A stretch of 64,000 nucleotides of DNA from positions 1 to 64,000 of the forward strand of contig CAIZSE010000007.1 of NCBI GenBank assembly GCA_903935585.1, given 5' to 3'. Of this stretch, positions 26,896-35,887 are shown one piece after another (the stretch's first letter is position 1; every line of letters starts with the position of its first letter). A program made the position numbers and the translations under genes. The DNA comes from an uncultured Burkholderiales bacterium (GTDB lineage Bacteria; Pseudomonadota; Gammaproteobacteria; Burkholderiales; Burkholderiaceae_C). The notes beneath the pieces were generated by a model. It was not told the DNA's origin. It saw only the letters and a program-made list of their open reading frames with translations, and did not search any database.

Positions 26896-27621
26896 TCAGG
26901 GGCCCGTAGAACCCGGCACTGCGGCAGCGGCAGCGACATCACCCAATGGTGCTTGACCCAGAGCTGGCGCTGGCGCAGGCACAGCCGCTGGCGCAACATT
27001 GGCATTCACGACGGACAAAGGCATCAACCAATCCGACAAGGGACTGCTGGCGTCTTGTTGGGTTTTGGTCAATAGAAATTGACCTGCCTCGTCCAGGGAG
27101 GCGCGAATGGGGCCCCAGTCGGCTTCAGGCGTTTGCGAAGCGTTCAGACCACATTGGTACAAGGCATTGGCTTGAGCCGAAGGTATCCAGGACTCCACCG
27201 CGCCTTTCGAGGTGGACACCTGCTTGGTATTTTTGGGCTCGCCCGACATGCCGCGTTGCCCATCCTTGAAGCCCTCCTGGTAAAGCGCCTCCATGTGCTT
27301 GGACAAGACCAACGGGTATTGGGCGCGCAACTCGGTCATGGCCCCGGCATCCAAACCCTCCGCAGCCCTGCCCGTCATGGTGTCCCAGAGTTTTTTGGAG
27401 GATAGGCCCATGAAAGGGGCCACAGAGCGCTCCGATTTCTGAGCGATGGAAGCAAATACCTTGCGCGTCTCTTTTTCGATCGAGTTGACCCGGTCAATCA
27501 GATAGATGACCAAGATCAGGATCAACAACATGCCGATCGCGATCAGGGCATTGACCAAGGCATCCATGGCATCAACCAGTGGCCTTTCCGTCAGAGGCGC
27601 TTGCATTTTCCTGCGCATCAT
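26896..27621 (-). CDS. Unknown single-pass membrane protein in the flhF-fliA-fliS region
   Basis: A protein of up to 241 residues with one strong transmembrane segment near 22-42 (ALVNALIAIGMLLILILVIYLI), then a helical, polar domain and an Ala/Pro-rich tail. No family is recognised. The start is uncertain: ATGs at 27621, 27606 and 27567 are in frame, and the first two overlap the preceding gene by 50 or 35 bases, so coupling is likely. Position between fliA and fliS suggests a flagellar accessory role, perhaps at the pole or the motor; this is inference only. Confidence 0.7.
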   Translation of the reverse strand: MMRRKMQAPLTERPLVDAMDALVNALIAIGMLLILILVIYLIDRVNSIEKETRKVFASIAQKSERSVAPFMGLSSKKLWDTMTGRAAEGLDAGAMTELRAQYPLVLSKHMEALYQEGFKDGQRGMSGEPKNTKQVSTSKGAVESWIPSAQANALYQCGLNASQTPEADWGPIRASLDEAGQFLLTKTQQDASSPLSDWLMPLSVVNANVAPAAVPAPAPALGQAPLGDVAAAAAVPGSTGP

Positions 27622-28126
27622 TCGCCGACTCTTGCAAAGCGGCTTCTGCTGCCAACTCTTCCCGCAAAAAACTCAAGACCTGAAACGGCTCTTGCAGTCG
27701 CAAATCGTAGTAACAAATTTGGTTGGCCAAGGCCTGCATGGCCTCAATCACTTTCGGGGCGGGGAGTTCCATTTTTTGGTACCGTGCCCCAAGTGCAAAG
27801 GCCTCGGTCACGTACTCTTCAGGCAAGTAGGCATAAATGTCGGTTTCACCCGCACGTATTTTTTGAAATTTGGACGGCACAGGTGCATCGGGTGCGGGCT
27901 TGCCAGAACCAATGTGCAGGCCGGCCAACTCCTGCCAAGCGGCCGTTTGCTCTGCCCCGGCAATGAAGGTCTTGTCCAGATGGGCTCGGCAAAGCATGCC
28001 CATGCGCATGCGCAAACTGCGGGCGTCCCGGGAGTCGGAAGACAGCGACAACACTTTTTCAAATGCGGCCACGGCACGTTTCATCTCATCGGCGGGACTG
28101 TTGCGGTTAAAAATACTGAGCATCAA
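27572..28126 (-). CDS. Unknown soluble protein downstream of fliA
   Basis: A 184-residue protein that is mostly helical, starting MMLSIFNRNSPADEMKRAV. No signal peptide or membrane segment is seen, and there are few distinctive motifs; IRAGETDIYAYLPEEYV and the C-terminal acidic tail stand out. I do not recognise a family. It is 15 bases from the end of fliA, on the same strand, and overlaps the next unknown gene, so it is very likely the next gene of the flhA-flhF-flhG-fliA operon. A flagellar or polarity role is inferred from position only. Confidence 0.75.
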   Translation of the reverse strand: MMLSIFNRNSPADEMKRAVAAFEKVLSLSSDSRDARSLRMRMGMLCRAHLDKTFIAGAEQTAAWQELAGLHIGSGKPAPDAPVPSKFQKIRAGETDIYAYLPEEYVTEAFALGARYQKMELPAPKVIEAMQALANQICYYDLRLQEPFQVLSFLREELAAEAALQESANDAQENASASDGKATG

Positions 28127-28140
28127 AGAGTTTGGTGAAT

Positions 28141-28851
28141 TTATGATATTTGCAGATTTTGCCGCAATTTCTTCACCACTGCCGAAAGAATTTGACTGAC
28201 CCTGGACTCACTGACCCCAAGTACCTCGCCAATTTCCTTCAGGTTCAGCTCTTCAACGTAATAAAGAGACATCACCATTTTTTCGCGTTCAGGCAATTGG
28301 TCGATGGCCTCCACCACGGCCTCCATGAATTCGGCCTCCTCCACCATGACCTCGGGTTGCATGGAACTGTCGCCAGGCATGCTCATGACTTCATCGTTCA
28401 CAACCTCCATCGAGAAGGTTTCGAAGCGTTTGGCTTGTCCGCGTTCTTTGTGAAATTCCTCAATGTCCTTGCCCATGTATTGGGCCAATTCAACCTGGTT
28501 GGGCGCACGGCCCAGCTCTGCGGCCAACACATGGACCGCCTGATTCTCACTTTTGTTGAAAGCCACGGCTGAGCGGGGCAAGAAAGATTGCCGCCGGACT
28601 TCGTCCAGGATGGCTCCCCGGACACGGCTGAGCGCAAAGTGCTCAAACTCAAAGCCCTTGGTCGGATCAAACGAGCGGGCGGCCTCAATCAAGCCCACCA
28701 TACCCACCTGAACCAACTCGTCGAGTTCCATGAAAGGCGGAAGACGTGCCTTCAGGTGAACGGCCACGCGCTTGACCATGGGCATGTGGGCCAGTATCAG
28801 CGACTCATGCCGGTTCCCGACCTCTTCGTACATGGATACGTTGGTGTTCAT
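28141..28851 (-). CDS. fliA: Flagellar sigma factor sigma-28
   Basis: A 236-residue sigma factor directing RNA polymerase to late flagellar genes. It has region 2 (LDELVQVGMVGLIEAARSFDP and FALSRVRGAILDEVR), region 3 and region 4 (LPEREKMVMSLYYVEELNLKEIGEVLGVSESRVSQI, parts only). The ATG at 28851 is chosen because AGGTG lies six bases upstream; a GTG nine bases earlier overlaps the flhG stop. It is held by the anti-sigma FlgM, also in this window. Four TCAAG-N14-CGAT promoters here are its likely targets. Confidence 0.95.
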   Translation of the reverse strand: MNTNVSMYEEVGNRHESLILAHMPMVKRVAVHLKARLPPFMELDELVQVGMVGLIEAARSFDPTKGFEFEHFALSRVRGAILDEVRRQSFLPRSAVAFNKSENQAVHVLAAELGRAPNQVELAQYMGKDIEEFHKERGQAKRFETFSMEVVNDEVMSMPGDSSMQPEVMVEEAEFMEAVVEAIDQLPEREKMVMSLYYVEELNLKEIGEVLGVSESRVSQILSAVVKKLRQNLQIS

Positions 28852-28856
28852 GCGTC

Positions 28857-29681
28857 TCACCTGCTTGAAGAAACATGGAGCATGCGCTCCATGAAAAATT
28901 GCATGCGGCCCGAAGCAGACTGTATCGGGGGCAATTGGTCCACCGCTTCAGCCAAGCCCCTGAAGTCACGCGAGGCGGCACTGCCAGGCGCGTAATCCAG
29001 CACAGACTGGTATTTGCGCAAAGCCTGCAACACCAGCTCATCGCCCTCAATGGCGTGCAAGTAACGAATGGAAATCCCCAGAAAACGGGTGCAGACATCG
29101 TTCAGTCGGCGGTAAAGCTGCCGGCCTTCCTGGGCGCTGCCGACCATATTGGGAATCAGGTAAATCTCGTCCAGCGACTGCTCGGTTGACATGACTTTGA
29201 TCAGGCCATAAGCATCGGCGATCGAAGACGGCTGATCACACACCACCACAAACCGGCGCTGGCAAGCGGCCATGAACTCCAGCACGGCAGGTGCGATACC
29301 TGCGGCCACATCGACCACCAGGTAATCGACCGGCTCGTCCAGGCTGTCAAAGGCATGGATTATGGTGGAGATTTGCCCTGAATCCAGCGCGGCAATGTCA
29401 CGTAAACCGGATGCACCTGGCACCAAACGAACGCCCTGGGACGTGGTGATCAAGACCTCTTGCAGCGTTTTGCTGCCATTGAGAACATGGCTGATGTTGA
29501 AAGGCGCATGGGCACCCAGCGCGATTTGGGCATTTGCCATGCCCAAATCAGCGTCAAGCAGCATCACCTTGTGGCCCCGCATGCCCAAGGCGACGGCCAA
29601 ATTGATGGACACCGTCGTCTTGCCGGCGCCCCCTTTGCCACTGGCGACACCGATGACCTGAGGAAAACTTTTTTTATCCAT
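28857..29681 (-). CDS. flhG: Flagellar number regulator FlhG (FleN, MinD-like ATPase)
   Basis: A 274-residue ParA/MinD-family ATPase. The deviant Walker [10 protein letters not shown] (15-23) with its signature lysine is followed by [16 protein letters not shown] and VVDVAAGI (Walker B). It limits flagellar number and position with its GTPase partner FlhF, encoded just upstream with a short overlap, and can curb the activity of the FleQ/FlrA activator. It overlaps or abuts fliA. This pair is a mark of polar flagellation. Confidence 0.93.
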   Translation of the reverse strand: MDKKSFPQVIGVASGKGGAGKTTVSINLAVALGMRGHKVMLLDADLGMANAQIALGAHAPFNISHVLNGSKTLQEVLITTSQGVRLVPGASGLRDIAALDSGQISTIIHAFDSLDEPVDYLVVDVAAGIAPAVLEFMAACQRRFVVVCDQPSSIADAYGLIKVMSTEQSLDEIYLIPNMVGSAQEGRQLYRRLNDVCTRFLGISIRYLHAIEGDELVLQALRKYQSVLDYAPGSAASRDFRGLAEAVDQLPPIQSASGRMQFFMERMLHVSSSR

Positions 29682-31164
29682 GAGCAGCCTTGGCAGACGA
29701 CTTGACCGTCACAGCCCGTGACTTCACGGCGCGGGCCTTGGTTGGAACTTCAGGGACCAAAGCCAACTGTTTTTTGGCGCGGGGGCTGCGAACCGCCTTG
29801 ACAGGCTGGGTCGCGCCCGACCGATGGCTGATTTCGGGCAACAAGGCCTGCAAAGGCTGGATGGCCATGGCCACCAAGCGCTCAGCGCCAAAGGCAAAGG
29901 CCGGCACATTGATTTTGCTGTCTTCGGCCATGCAGGAAACAGCCAAAGACTGCTCGCACAAACCTTTGATCAAGGGCCAAGGATAGGCGGCTTCGTCCAC
30001 TTTGGTCAGCATCAGGGATGACCAGCGGATGTCGGGGTTTTGGAGGATTTTTTGCACACTGGTCACTGTAGCATCAACGGGCAGCACAGCATGGAGATTC
30101 ACCCCGGAATGGGCTTGCAAAATTTGCTGCGCATGGGCCGCAAAATCGGTGCCAGGCGTATCAATCCAGACCGTTTTGCCTTGTAAATCGTCCAGCAATG
30201 TTTGCAGCATGGCCACATCAGCAGCCCGATAGCAGGATGCGCCCGCTTGTGAAGCCAGCAGCTGGATTTGCGACCAAGCGCCAGGACGCTGGTCGCCAAA
30301 ACTGATCATGACTTGCTGATCGGCACCATGTGCCAGCGCTGCAGCGTAAGCCAAACGCCCCAGCATCGAGGTTTTGCCAGCACCGGAGGGGCCGCACAAA
30401 ACATGCACGCCCGTATCGGGCACCTTCGTGGCGGGCCGACCGATGGCATCCACCAACAAACGCTCAATCACAGGCCAGGCCTCCTCCAGCGTCTCCATCT
30501 GTTGAATGCTGTCTGTCAGCAAGGAGCGCAACGCCACGGGCATGCCAACTTCCTGCATCGCCATCGTCAGCTTCTGAATATCTTCCGAAAGACCCAGGGT
30601 TTGCTGCCAGGGCTGCATTTGACGAGACAAGGCGAACTCTTTTCGCAAAGCCGCCATTTCCTGACGCAACATGTCGACAATTTCGTGATTTCGTTGCTGC
30701 TCATAGTTCGCAGGCAATGCATCGTGCCCCCCGGCCGAACCGGCTGTGTGCGGCGACACCATGACAGAACCCGTTGAACCGCCCTCTTTTGGCGAAACCA
30801 TCACGCGCGACATCAAACCGGCTTGAGCTGTTTGGAAATCCCCCTCGTTCAATGCTTCGCTCTCGCGAAGCGGCAGAGTTTGGGCGTTGGCATTTTGGAA
30901 AACCTCAGCGAAGGGCACAGACGGGTCGCTGTCCGCCTTGAAATGATTCACCGCAGCATGGCTCATGGCCTGCGCTGCTGTCTTTTGCCCTGAATCTGCT
31001 GCGCCAGCGTCAACAGACGTGCTGGCCACATCCACCGCCACGATCAATTCGGTCTGCTGATCGACCCTTTGGCTCGAAATGATCAGGATATCCGAGCCAT
31101 ACAACTGAATGGCTTTTTCATTGGCTGAGCGGCTGTCGCGGGCAATGATGCGTTTGAGTTCCAT
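29674..31164 (-). CDS. flhF: Flagellar biosynthesis GTPase FlhF
   Basis: A 496-residue SRP-type GTPase that sets the site of polar flagellum assembly. The N-terminal basic part ([19 protein letters not shown]) is followed by a long low-complexity linker, an N domain, and the G domain with GPSGAGKT (258-265), WIDTPGTDF and LTKVDEAA. The C-terminal Lys/Ala/Val-rich tail is unusual. It lies six bases after flhA and overlaps flhG by eight bases, all in one operon. Confidence 0.93.
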   Translation of the reverse strand: MELKRIIARDSRSANEKAIQLYGSDILIISSQRVDQQTELIVAVDVASTSVDAGAADSGQKTAAQAMSHAAVNHFKADSDPSVPFAEVFQNANAQTLPLRESEALNEGDFQTAQAGLMSRVMVSPKEGGSTGSVMVSPHTAGSAGGHDALPANYEQQRNHEIVDMLRQEMAALRKEFALSRQMQPWQQTLGLSEDIQKLTMAMQEVGMPVALRSLLTDSIQQMETLEEAWPVIERLLVDAIGRPATKVPDTGVHVLCGPSGAGKTSMLGRLAYAAALAHGADQQVMISFGDQRPGAWSQIQLLASQAGASCYRAADVAMLQTLLDDLQGKTVWIDTPGTDFAAHAQQILQAHSGVNLHAVLPVDATVTSVQKILQNPDIRWSSLMLTKVDEAAYPWPLIKGLCEQSLAVSCMAEDSKINVPAFAFGAERLVAMAIQPLQALLPEISHRSGATQPVKAVRSPRAKKQLALVPEVPTKARAVKSRAVTVKSSAKAAHG

Positions 31165-31170
31165 GATTTA

Positions 31171-33288
31171 TCAGGCCTTGGTAACGGAAGGGTTGTTGCG
31201 TGGATCGGCTTGTACGGTGTTGATCACCTTGACGGCCTGGTCATCCGGAATTTCACTGTAAGACAGCACCGTGAGGTCATTCACGCGGTAGCGAACGGCA
31301 CGGGACATCCAGGGCCGGATCGCGGGTGAAACCACCAACACAGCAGGAAGACCCTGCTCTTCTGTGGCCCGTGCGCTTTCGCGAAGGGCCGCAAACAGAC
31401 TTTCTGCCAAACCAGGCTCCAGCACCATTCCGGCGGAGTTGGTGTTTTGCTGCAGCACGTTGTGCAACAACTGCTCAAGCTGCGGGTCCAGTGTCAAAAC
31501 AGACAAGGTGTCACGGTTTTCAGTCAGGCTTTGCACAATCATGCGGCCGAGTTTCGGACGGACCAGCTGGGTCAATTGGTCCGGGTCTTGTGTACGGCCA
31601 CAAACTTCGGTCAAAGCTTCAACCACGGTGCGCATGTCACGGATCGGCACCGACTCCAGCAACAGGTTTTGCAGGGTGCGGGTCACCACACCCAATGACA
31701 GCTTGCCAGGCACCAGCTCTTCAACCAATTTGGGGGATTTAGCGGCCAGTTTGTCCAGCAGTTTCTGGGCCTCGTCGTGGCTCATCAGCTCGGAGGCGTT
31801 GTCGCGCAACACCTTGTTCATGTGGGTGGCAATGGCTGTGCTCGGATCCACCACCGTGTAGCCCAAAGCCCTGGCCTGGTCGCGCAAGGCCGGCTCTATC
31901 CAGACGGCTTCCAAACCAAAAGCAGGCTCTTTTGTGGTCAAGCCTTCGATCTTGCCGTAGACCTTGCCAGGGTTGATCGCCAATTCGCGGCCCACCTTGA
32001 CTTCGCCCCGACCGCGCACCACACCATTCAGAACGATGTGGTAAGTGTCAGGCTCCAGGTTGAGCGCATCGCGGATGCGCACAGGCTGAACCAAAAAGCC
32101 CAGTTCAGCTGACAATTTTTTGCGGACACCTTTGACCCGGGTCATCAGCTGACCGCCCGACTCGACGTTGACCAGGGGGATCAGGCCGTAGCCGATTTCA
32201 AGGCCGATCAGGTCCACCTGCTCCACATCGTCCCAATCCAGCTCTTTGGGCGCTTCGTTCGCAGGCAAAGCAGGCGCTGCCAAGCTTTGCTCCAGCACCA
32301 TCTGTTTGCGCATCACCATGAAGGCCACGCCCGCCGTGGCGGCTGCCAAGGTCAGAAAGACCAGATGCGGCATGCCGGGCACCAAGCCCAAAATGGTCAA
32401 AATACCTGCGGCAATGAACAAAGCCGGGACATTCGACAACTGCGAAGTGGCCTGCTCGGTCATCGACTCGGATGTGGTCACCCGGGTCACGATGATGGCG
32501 GTGGCCAGCGACAAGAACAAGGATGGAATCTGGGCAACCAGGCCGTCACCAATGGTCAACAGCACATAGATACGGGTTGCATCGCCCACGGGCAAATTGT
32601 GCTGCCCGATGCCAATCGCCAGACCACCCACGATGTTGATGATCAAAATCAGCAAGCCCGCCATGGCGTCACCGCTGACGAATTTGGAAGCACCGTCCAT
32701 GGAGCCGAAGAAATCAGACTCCTGGGCCAGCTCTTCCCGGCGTTTTTTGGCGGTTTCCTGATCGATCACACCCGCGTTCAAATCGGCATCGATCGACATT
32801 TGCTTGCCAGGCATGGCGTCCAGTGTGAAGCGCGCATTGACCTCGGACACACGACCCGCACCCTTGGTCACCACAAAGAAGTTCACGATCATCAAAATCA
32901 CAAAGATGATGAAACCAACAACGTAATTTCCACCGATCACGAACTCGCCAAACGCGGCAATCACCTTGCCCGCCGCCTCGGGGCCTTCATGGCCATTGAC
33001 CAGGACGACCCGGGTAGAGGCCACGTTCAAGGCCAGGCGCAACATTGTGGCGAACAACAAAACCGAAGGAAACGAAGAAAATTCCAGCGGCTTGCGCGTG
33101 CCGATGGCGATCATGATGACCACCAGGCCGATCATGATGTTGAAGGTGAACAGGATGTCCAGCAACAAAGGGGGCAGCGGAACCACCAACATCGCCATGA
33201 TCAACAAGACCAAGGCGGGCAAACCCAAACCCGCCAAATCGAAGCGCGCAAAGTTCTGTCGGATCGCGGACAGGGTCAAAGTGTTCAT
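31171..33288 (-). CDS. flhA: Flagellar biosynthesis protein FlhA
   Basis: A 705-residue export-gate protein. The N-terminal half has about eight transmembrane helices and the cytoplasmic FHIPEP-type loop (GRVSEVNARFTLDAMPGKQMSIDADLNAG region). The C-terminal half is the soluble ring domain that binds export chaperones and FlhB. Length matches the family. It is the first gene of the leftward operon flhA-flhF-flhG-fliA and has a sigma-54 site 63 bases upstream. Confidence 0.97.
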   Translation of the reverse strand: MNTLTLSAIRQNFARFDLAGLGLPALVLLIMAMLVVPLPPLLLDILFTFNIMIGLVVIMIAIGTRKPLEFSSFPSVLLFATMLRLALNVASTRVVLVNGHEGPEAAGKVIAAFGEFVIGGNYVVGFIIFVILMIVNFFVVTKGAGRVSEVNARFTLDAMPGKQMSIDADLNAGVIDQETAKKRREELAQESDFFGSMDGASKFVSGDAMAGLLILIINIVGGLAIGIGQHNLPVGDATRIYVLLTIGDGLVAQIPSLFLSLATAIIVTRVTTSESMTEQATSQLSNVPALFIAAGILTILGLVPGMPHLVFLTLAAATAGVAFMVMRKQMVLEQSLAAPALPANEAPKELDWDDVEQVDLIGLEIGYGLIPLVNVESGGQLMTRVKGVRKKLSAELGFLVQPVRIRDALNLEPDTYHIVLNGVVRGRGEVKVGRELAINPGKVYGKIEGLTTKEPAFGLEAVWIEPALRDQARALGYTVVDPSTAIATHMNKVLRDNASELMSHDEAQKLLDKLAAKSPKLVEELVPGKLSLGVVTRTLQNLLLESVPIRDMRTVVEALTEVCGRTQDPDQLTQLVRPKLGRMIVQSLTENRDTLSVLTLDPQLEQLLHNVLQQNTNSAGMVLEPGLAESLFAALRESARATEEQGLPAVLVVSPAIRPWMSRAVRYRVNDLTVLSYSEIPDDQAVKVINTVQADPRNNPSVTKA

Positions 33289-33350
33289 GGTGAGGTGGGG
33301 GCTGGCAGAGTGAACAGAGGGCTGGGGTGTAAAAGTTTCAACACCGATGA

Positions 33351-33367
33351 AGCAAGGTGCATGCCAA
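33351..33367 (-). promoter_or_regulatory. Sigma-54 promoter of flhA operon
   Basis: On the minus strand TTGGCATGCACCTTGCT matches the RpoN -24/-12 consensus (TGGCAC-N5-TTGC) with GG and GC exactly 10 bases apart. The expected start is about 52 bases before the flhA ATG. A divergent sigma-54 site for fliK lies 48 bases away. Confidence 0.8.
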
Positions 33368-33414
33368 ACGATTTGACACCCCCCAGTTGGGCCAACCGGT
33401 CAACGCCCTGAAAG

Positions 33415-33431
33415 CTGGTGCGCAAATTGCT
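33415..33431 (+). promoter_or_regulatory. Sigma-54 promoter of fliK operon
   Basis: CTGGTGCGCAAATTGCT has GG and GC 10 bases apart and the TTGCT -12 block; the CAC of the -24 box is replaced by TGC. The start of transcription would lie about 80 bases before the fliK ATG. Between this and the divergent flhA promoter is a dyad (GTTGGGCCAAC, near 33386), a possible activator site. Confidence 0.65.
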
Positions 33432-33522
33432 CAATCTGGTCATTCCACGATGGAGCGGCAACAAATAACCGCTTTTTCTGGACCGTTTGACCTGTCAGAA
33501 CCACACAGAAGATGCCAAGCCC

Positions 33523-35253
33523 ATGACCATTGCATTGATTGACAACCCCAGTCGCGCAGGCAACAGCCTTAAAACCGATTCTTTGGACCTCAAAAATGAC
33601 AAAGACTCGCGTTCGCCAAGCTCAGAATTTGGCCAAGTGATGTCTGTTGTGATGGCCCCCGACGGCGCACCAGCCGCATCGGGCACATCCAATGAAGCCA
33701 GCCTTGCCGCCGGACAGCAAGCCATTGATGGGCAAGCGCTTGCCGAAGCCACACCGGGCATGCCCGGGCTTTATGGCCCATTGGGTGGCGATTTCTTGAA
33801 AGCCTTTCATCTCGGCCCCCACCTCAATGTCATCACGCCAGAGACAGCCGTGCCGGACGAACAAAGCCTTGAAGCCTTTGCAAGGTCACAAGGCCTGGAC
33901 GAAACAGCCGTTCAGTGGCTGATGGGCACGCCACCCGGTGCGACAAACAAGCCCCTGGGACTTCTGACCGAAGCTTCGGCCCTTTTGGCAAACACGCCCC
34001 CCTTGGGCATCGCTGCCCATGGGGTCAGCAGCATTGACTCCAAGAGCGCCGACAAAGCGCAGGCAAGCATTGGCGCCCCCGGCACCGTCGGGACGGTTGG
34101 CACTGTTGGCACTGTTGGCACTGTTGGCACTGTTGGCACTGTTGGCGCTGTTGCCACTGTTGGCGCTGTTGGGACCATCAGCATCTCAGGCGCCACGGTA
34201 GCCATTGACACCTCGGGCGCCTTACGAAGCAATGTCAGCTCCGGCACCCCAGGAAGCGTTGGCACTGAGGGCATTGCGGGCACCACGCCCATCACCACAG
34301 ACACCAGCAGTTCGCCAGCATCCTCCGCAGCCACATCGGGTGATCTCGTCAAAGGTGCTGCCGCGGTCAAGCCCGACCTGCCCATCACCAACAGCGTGTT
34401 GAACAGTGCCGCACTGTGGGCCATGGCCCAACAGACAGAAAAGGCCCGCACGGCCAGTCCTGCCCCGGACGCCCTGACAGAGGCAGCGCAAGTGCAGGTC
34501 ACCCTGATGCCCCCGCCATCACCCGCCGCCATCTGGATGCAGCGCAATGCCTTGGTCATCACGTCAGCCAAAGAACCGGTGGCCACCAAGGCCGGCGTGT
34601 CTTTGAGCGAGCTGGACTTGACGCAAGCCGCCTCCCCGGAACTTCTGGAAAGCTTGGGCCAGGAACTGACTGAGGGCGGCGCCGCGGCATCATCGGGCAC
34701 CCATCACGCACCTGTGTCAGGCCATGCGGGCCATAAACCCGACATGCTGGCAGCAGCTCGCCTGGATGTCCAAAATTCAGACGCCAACCCTTCAGCACCT
34801 GATGCAGCCACCGCGCAACGCAGTGAAAACATCCAGAATCTGGCCGAAAAGATGGGCCAGGCGGTCGGGCAGCGCATACTGTCCGAAATCGAAAAAGGCC
34901 AGTGGCACCTTAAAATCTCGCTGCGACCCGCCACCCTGGGCCACATCGAAGTAGAAATGAGAATGCGCAGTGGCGAAATGGATGCGGTCTTCACGGCACA
35001 AAACGCCGTCACCCGGGAACTGCTGCAAGACGGCATGTCCAAGCTCAAAGACACCTTGAGTCAAATGGGCATGGATGTTGCTTCAGTCCTGGTAGGCGAT
35101 GGTCAAACCCAAAAACGTGGCGGAGAGTCGACACCTGGTCAAACAGGAAAATCGACCAATGCCGATGCTGACGATTCAAAAGCCACTGCGTCACAATCCG
35201 TCAGCGCACCACGCATGAAAATGGGAGAAGACGGCTGGGATGTACTGGTTTGA
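33523..35253 (+). CDS. fliK: Flagellar hook-length control protein FliK
   Basis: A 576-residue secreted ruler protein that measures hook length and then switches export specificity through FlhB. The N-terminal two thirds are low complexity, as is typical. Residues 187-220 are a tandem Gly-Thr/Ala-Val array encoded by 9-base DNA repeats. The C-terminal Flg_hook domain has LKISLRPATLGHIEVEMRM followed by LKDTLSQMGMDVASVLVGD. The ATG MTIALIDNP is chosen; the frame extends 12 codons further up. It heads the fliKLMNOPQR-flhB operon with a sigma-54 site upstream. Confidence 0.9.
   Translation: MTIALIDNPSRAGNSLKTDSLDLKNDKDSRSPSSEFGQVMSVVMAPDGAPAASGTSNEASLAAGQQAIDGQALAEATPGMPGLYGPLGGDFLKAFHLGPHLNVITPETAVPDEQSLEAFARSQGLDETAVQWLMGTPPGATNKPLGLLTEASALLANTPPLGIAAHGVSSIDSKSADKAQASIGAPGTVGTVGTVGTVGTVGTVGTVGAVATVGAVGTISISGATVAIDTSGALRSNVSSGTPGSVGTEGIAGTTPITTDTSSSPASSAATSGDLVKGAAAVKPDLPITNSVLNSAALWAMAQQTEKARTASPAPDALTEAAQVQVTLMPPPSPAAIWMQRNALVITSAKEPVATKAGVSLSELDLTQAASPELLESLGQELTEGGAAASSGTHHAPVSGHAGHKPDMLAAARLDVQNSDANPSAPDAATAQRSENIQNLAEKMGQAVGQRILSEIEKGQWHLKISLRPATLGHIEVEMRMRSGEMDAVFTAQNAVTRELLQDGMSKLKDTLSQMGMDVASVLVGDGQTQKRGGESTPGQTGKSTNADADDSKATASQSVSAPRMKMGEDGWDVLV
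34081..34170 (+). repeat. Minisatellite of 9-bp units inside fliK (Gly-Thr-Val repeats)
   Basis: Ten consecutive 9-base units, five of them identical GGCACTGTT (34099-34143) and the others differing by one to four bases. They encode GTV seven times and then GAV, ATV, GAV. Because the unit is three codons, copy number can change without a frameshift and would alter the length of the FliK ruler region. Confidence 0.9.
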
Positions 35254-35277
35254 CACGCAAACTACCAAGGAACGAAC

Positions 35278-35856
35278 ATGGCAGACGAAGAAATTGAAGT
35301 TGAAGGCAAGAAAAAGTCACCCCTGATCAAAATTGTGGTGATCGCTTTGGTGGCCATCTTGCTGTTGGCCGGAACCGCTGTGGGCACGATGTTTGTCACG
35401 GGCTTCTTCGACAAAAAAGACACCCACGCAGCGGAGCAGGCTCTGAAAACCATGGAAGAAGGCGCTGCCGACAGCAAAGCAGCTGCCAGTGACGCCTCCC
35501 CTCAAAAGAAGGCCAAAGAATCACCCGAGCTGCAGCGCTTTGAAAACAGCTACATGGAGCTGGAAAAACCTCTGGTCTCCAACCTGACCAACACACGCAA
35601 GGTCATCCAGCTCAACCTGGCCATCATGACGCACTACGATGAGCGCGTCTTCAAGAACGCCAAGAAGCACGAGTTCGCACTGCGCTCCGTGGCCCTCGAT
35701 GTGATGCGCCAAATGACCGAGGCCGATCTGGGAAAACCTGAATTTCGAAAAGAGCTGGCCTCCAAAATTCGGGAAGAAATGAACAGCGTCTTGCAAAAAT
35801 ACGAAGATTTCGGTGGCATCGAAGAGGTGTACTTCACCAGTTTTGTGGTGCAGTGA
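35278..35856 (+). CDS. fliL: Flagellar basal-body-associated protein FliL
   Basis: A 192-residue inner-membrane protein. A cytoplasmic Lys-rich N-terminus is followed by one transmembrane helix (about 17-40, IKIVVIALVAILLLAGTAVGTM) and then a polar linker and the periplasmic FliL domain, ending in the typical hydrophobic IEEVYFTSFVVQ. It surrounds the stator and supports torque. It is the second gene of the fliK operon. An AAGGAACG site precedes the ATG. Confidence 0.93.
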   Translation: MADEEIEVEGKKKSPLIKIVVIALVAILLLAGTAVGTMFVTGFFDKKDTHAAEQALKTMEEGAADSKAAASDASPQKKAKESPELQRFENSYMELEKPLVSNLTNTRKVIQLNLAIMTHYDERVFKNAKKHEFALRSVALDVMRQMTEADLGKPEFRKELASKIREEMNSVLQKYEDFGGIEEVYFTSFVVQ

Positions 35857-35887
35857 GCCCGCACACCCTTGAAGAAAACCCTTGACC

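Noticed and set aside
32287-33411. 374-codon open frame antisense to flhA
   Set aside because: Product is dominated by His, Gln, Asp and Gly, the normal complement of a hydrophobic FlhA sequence; no start signal.
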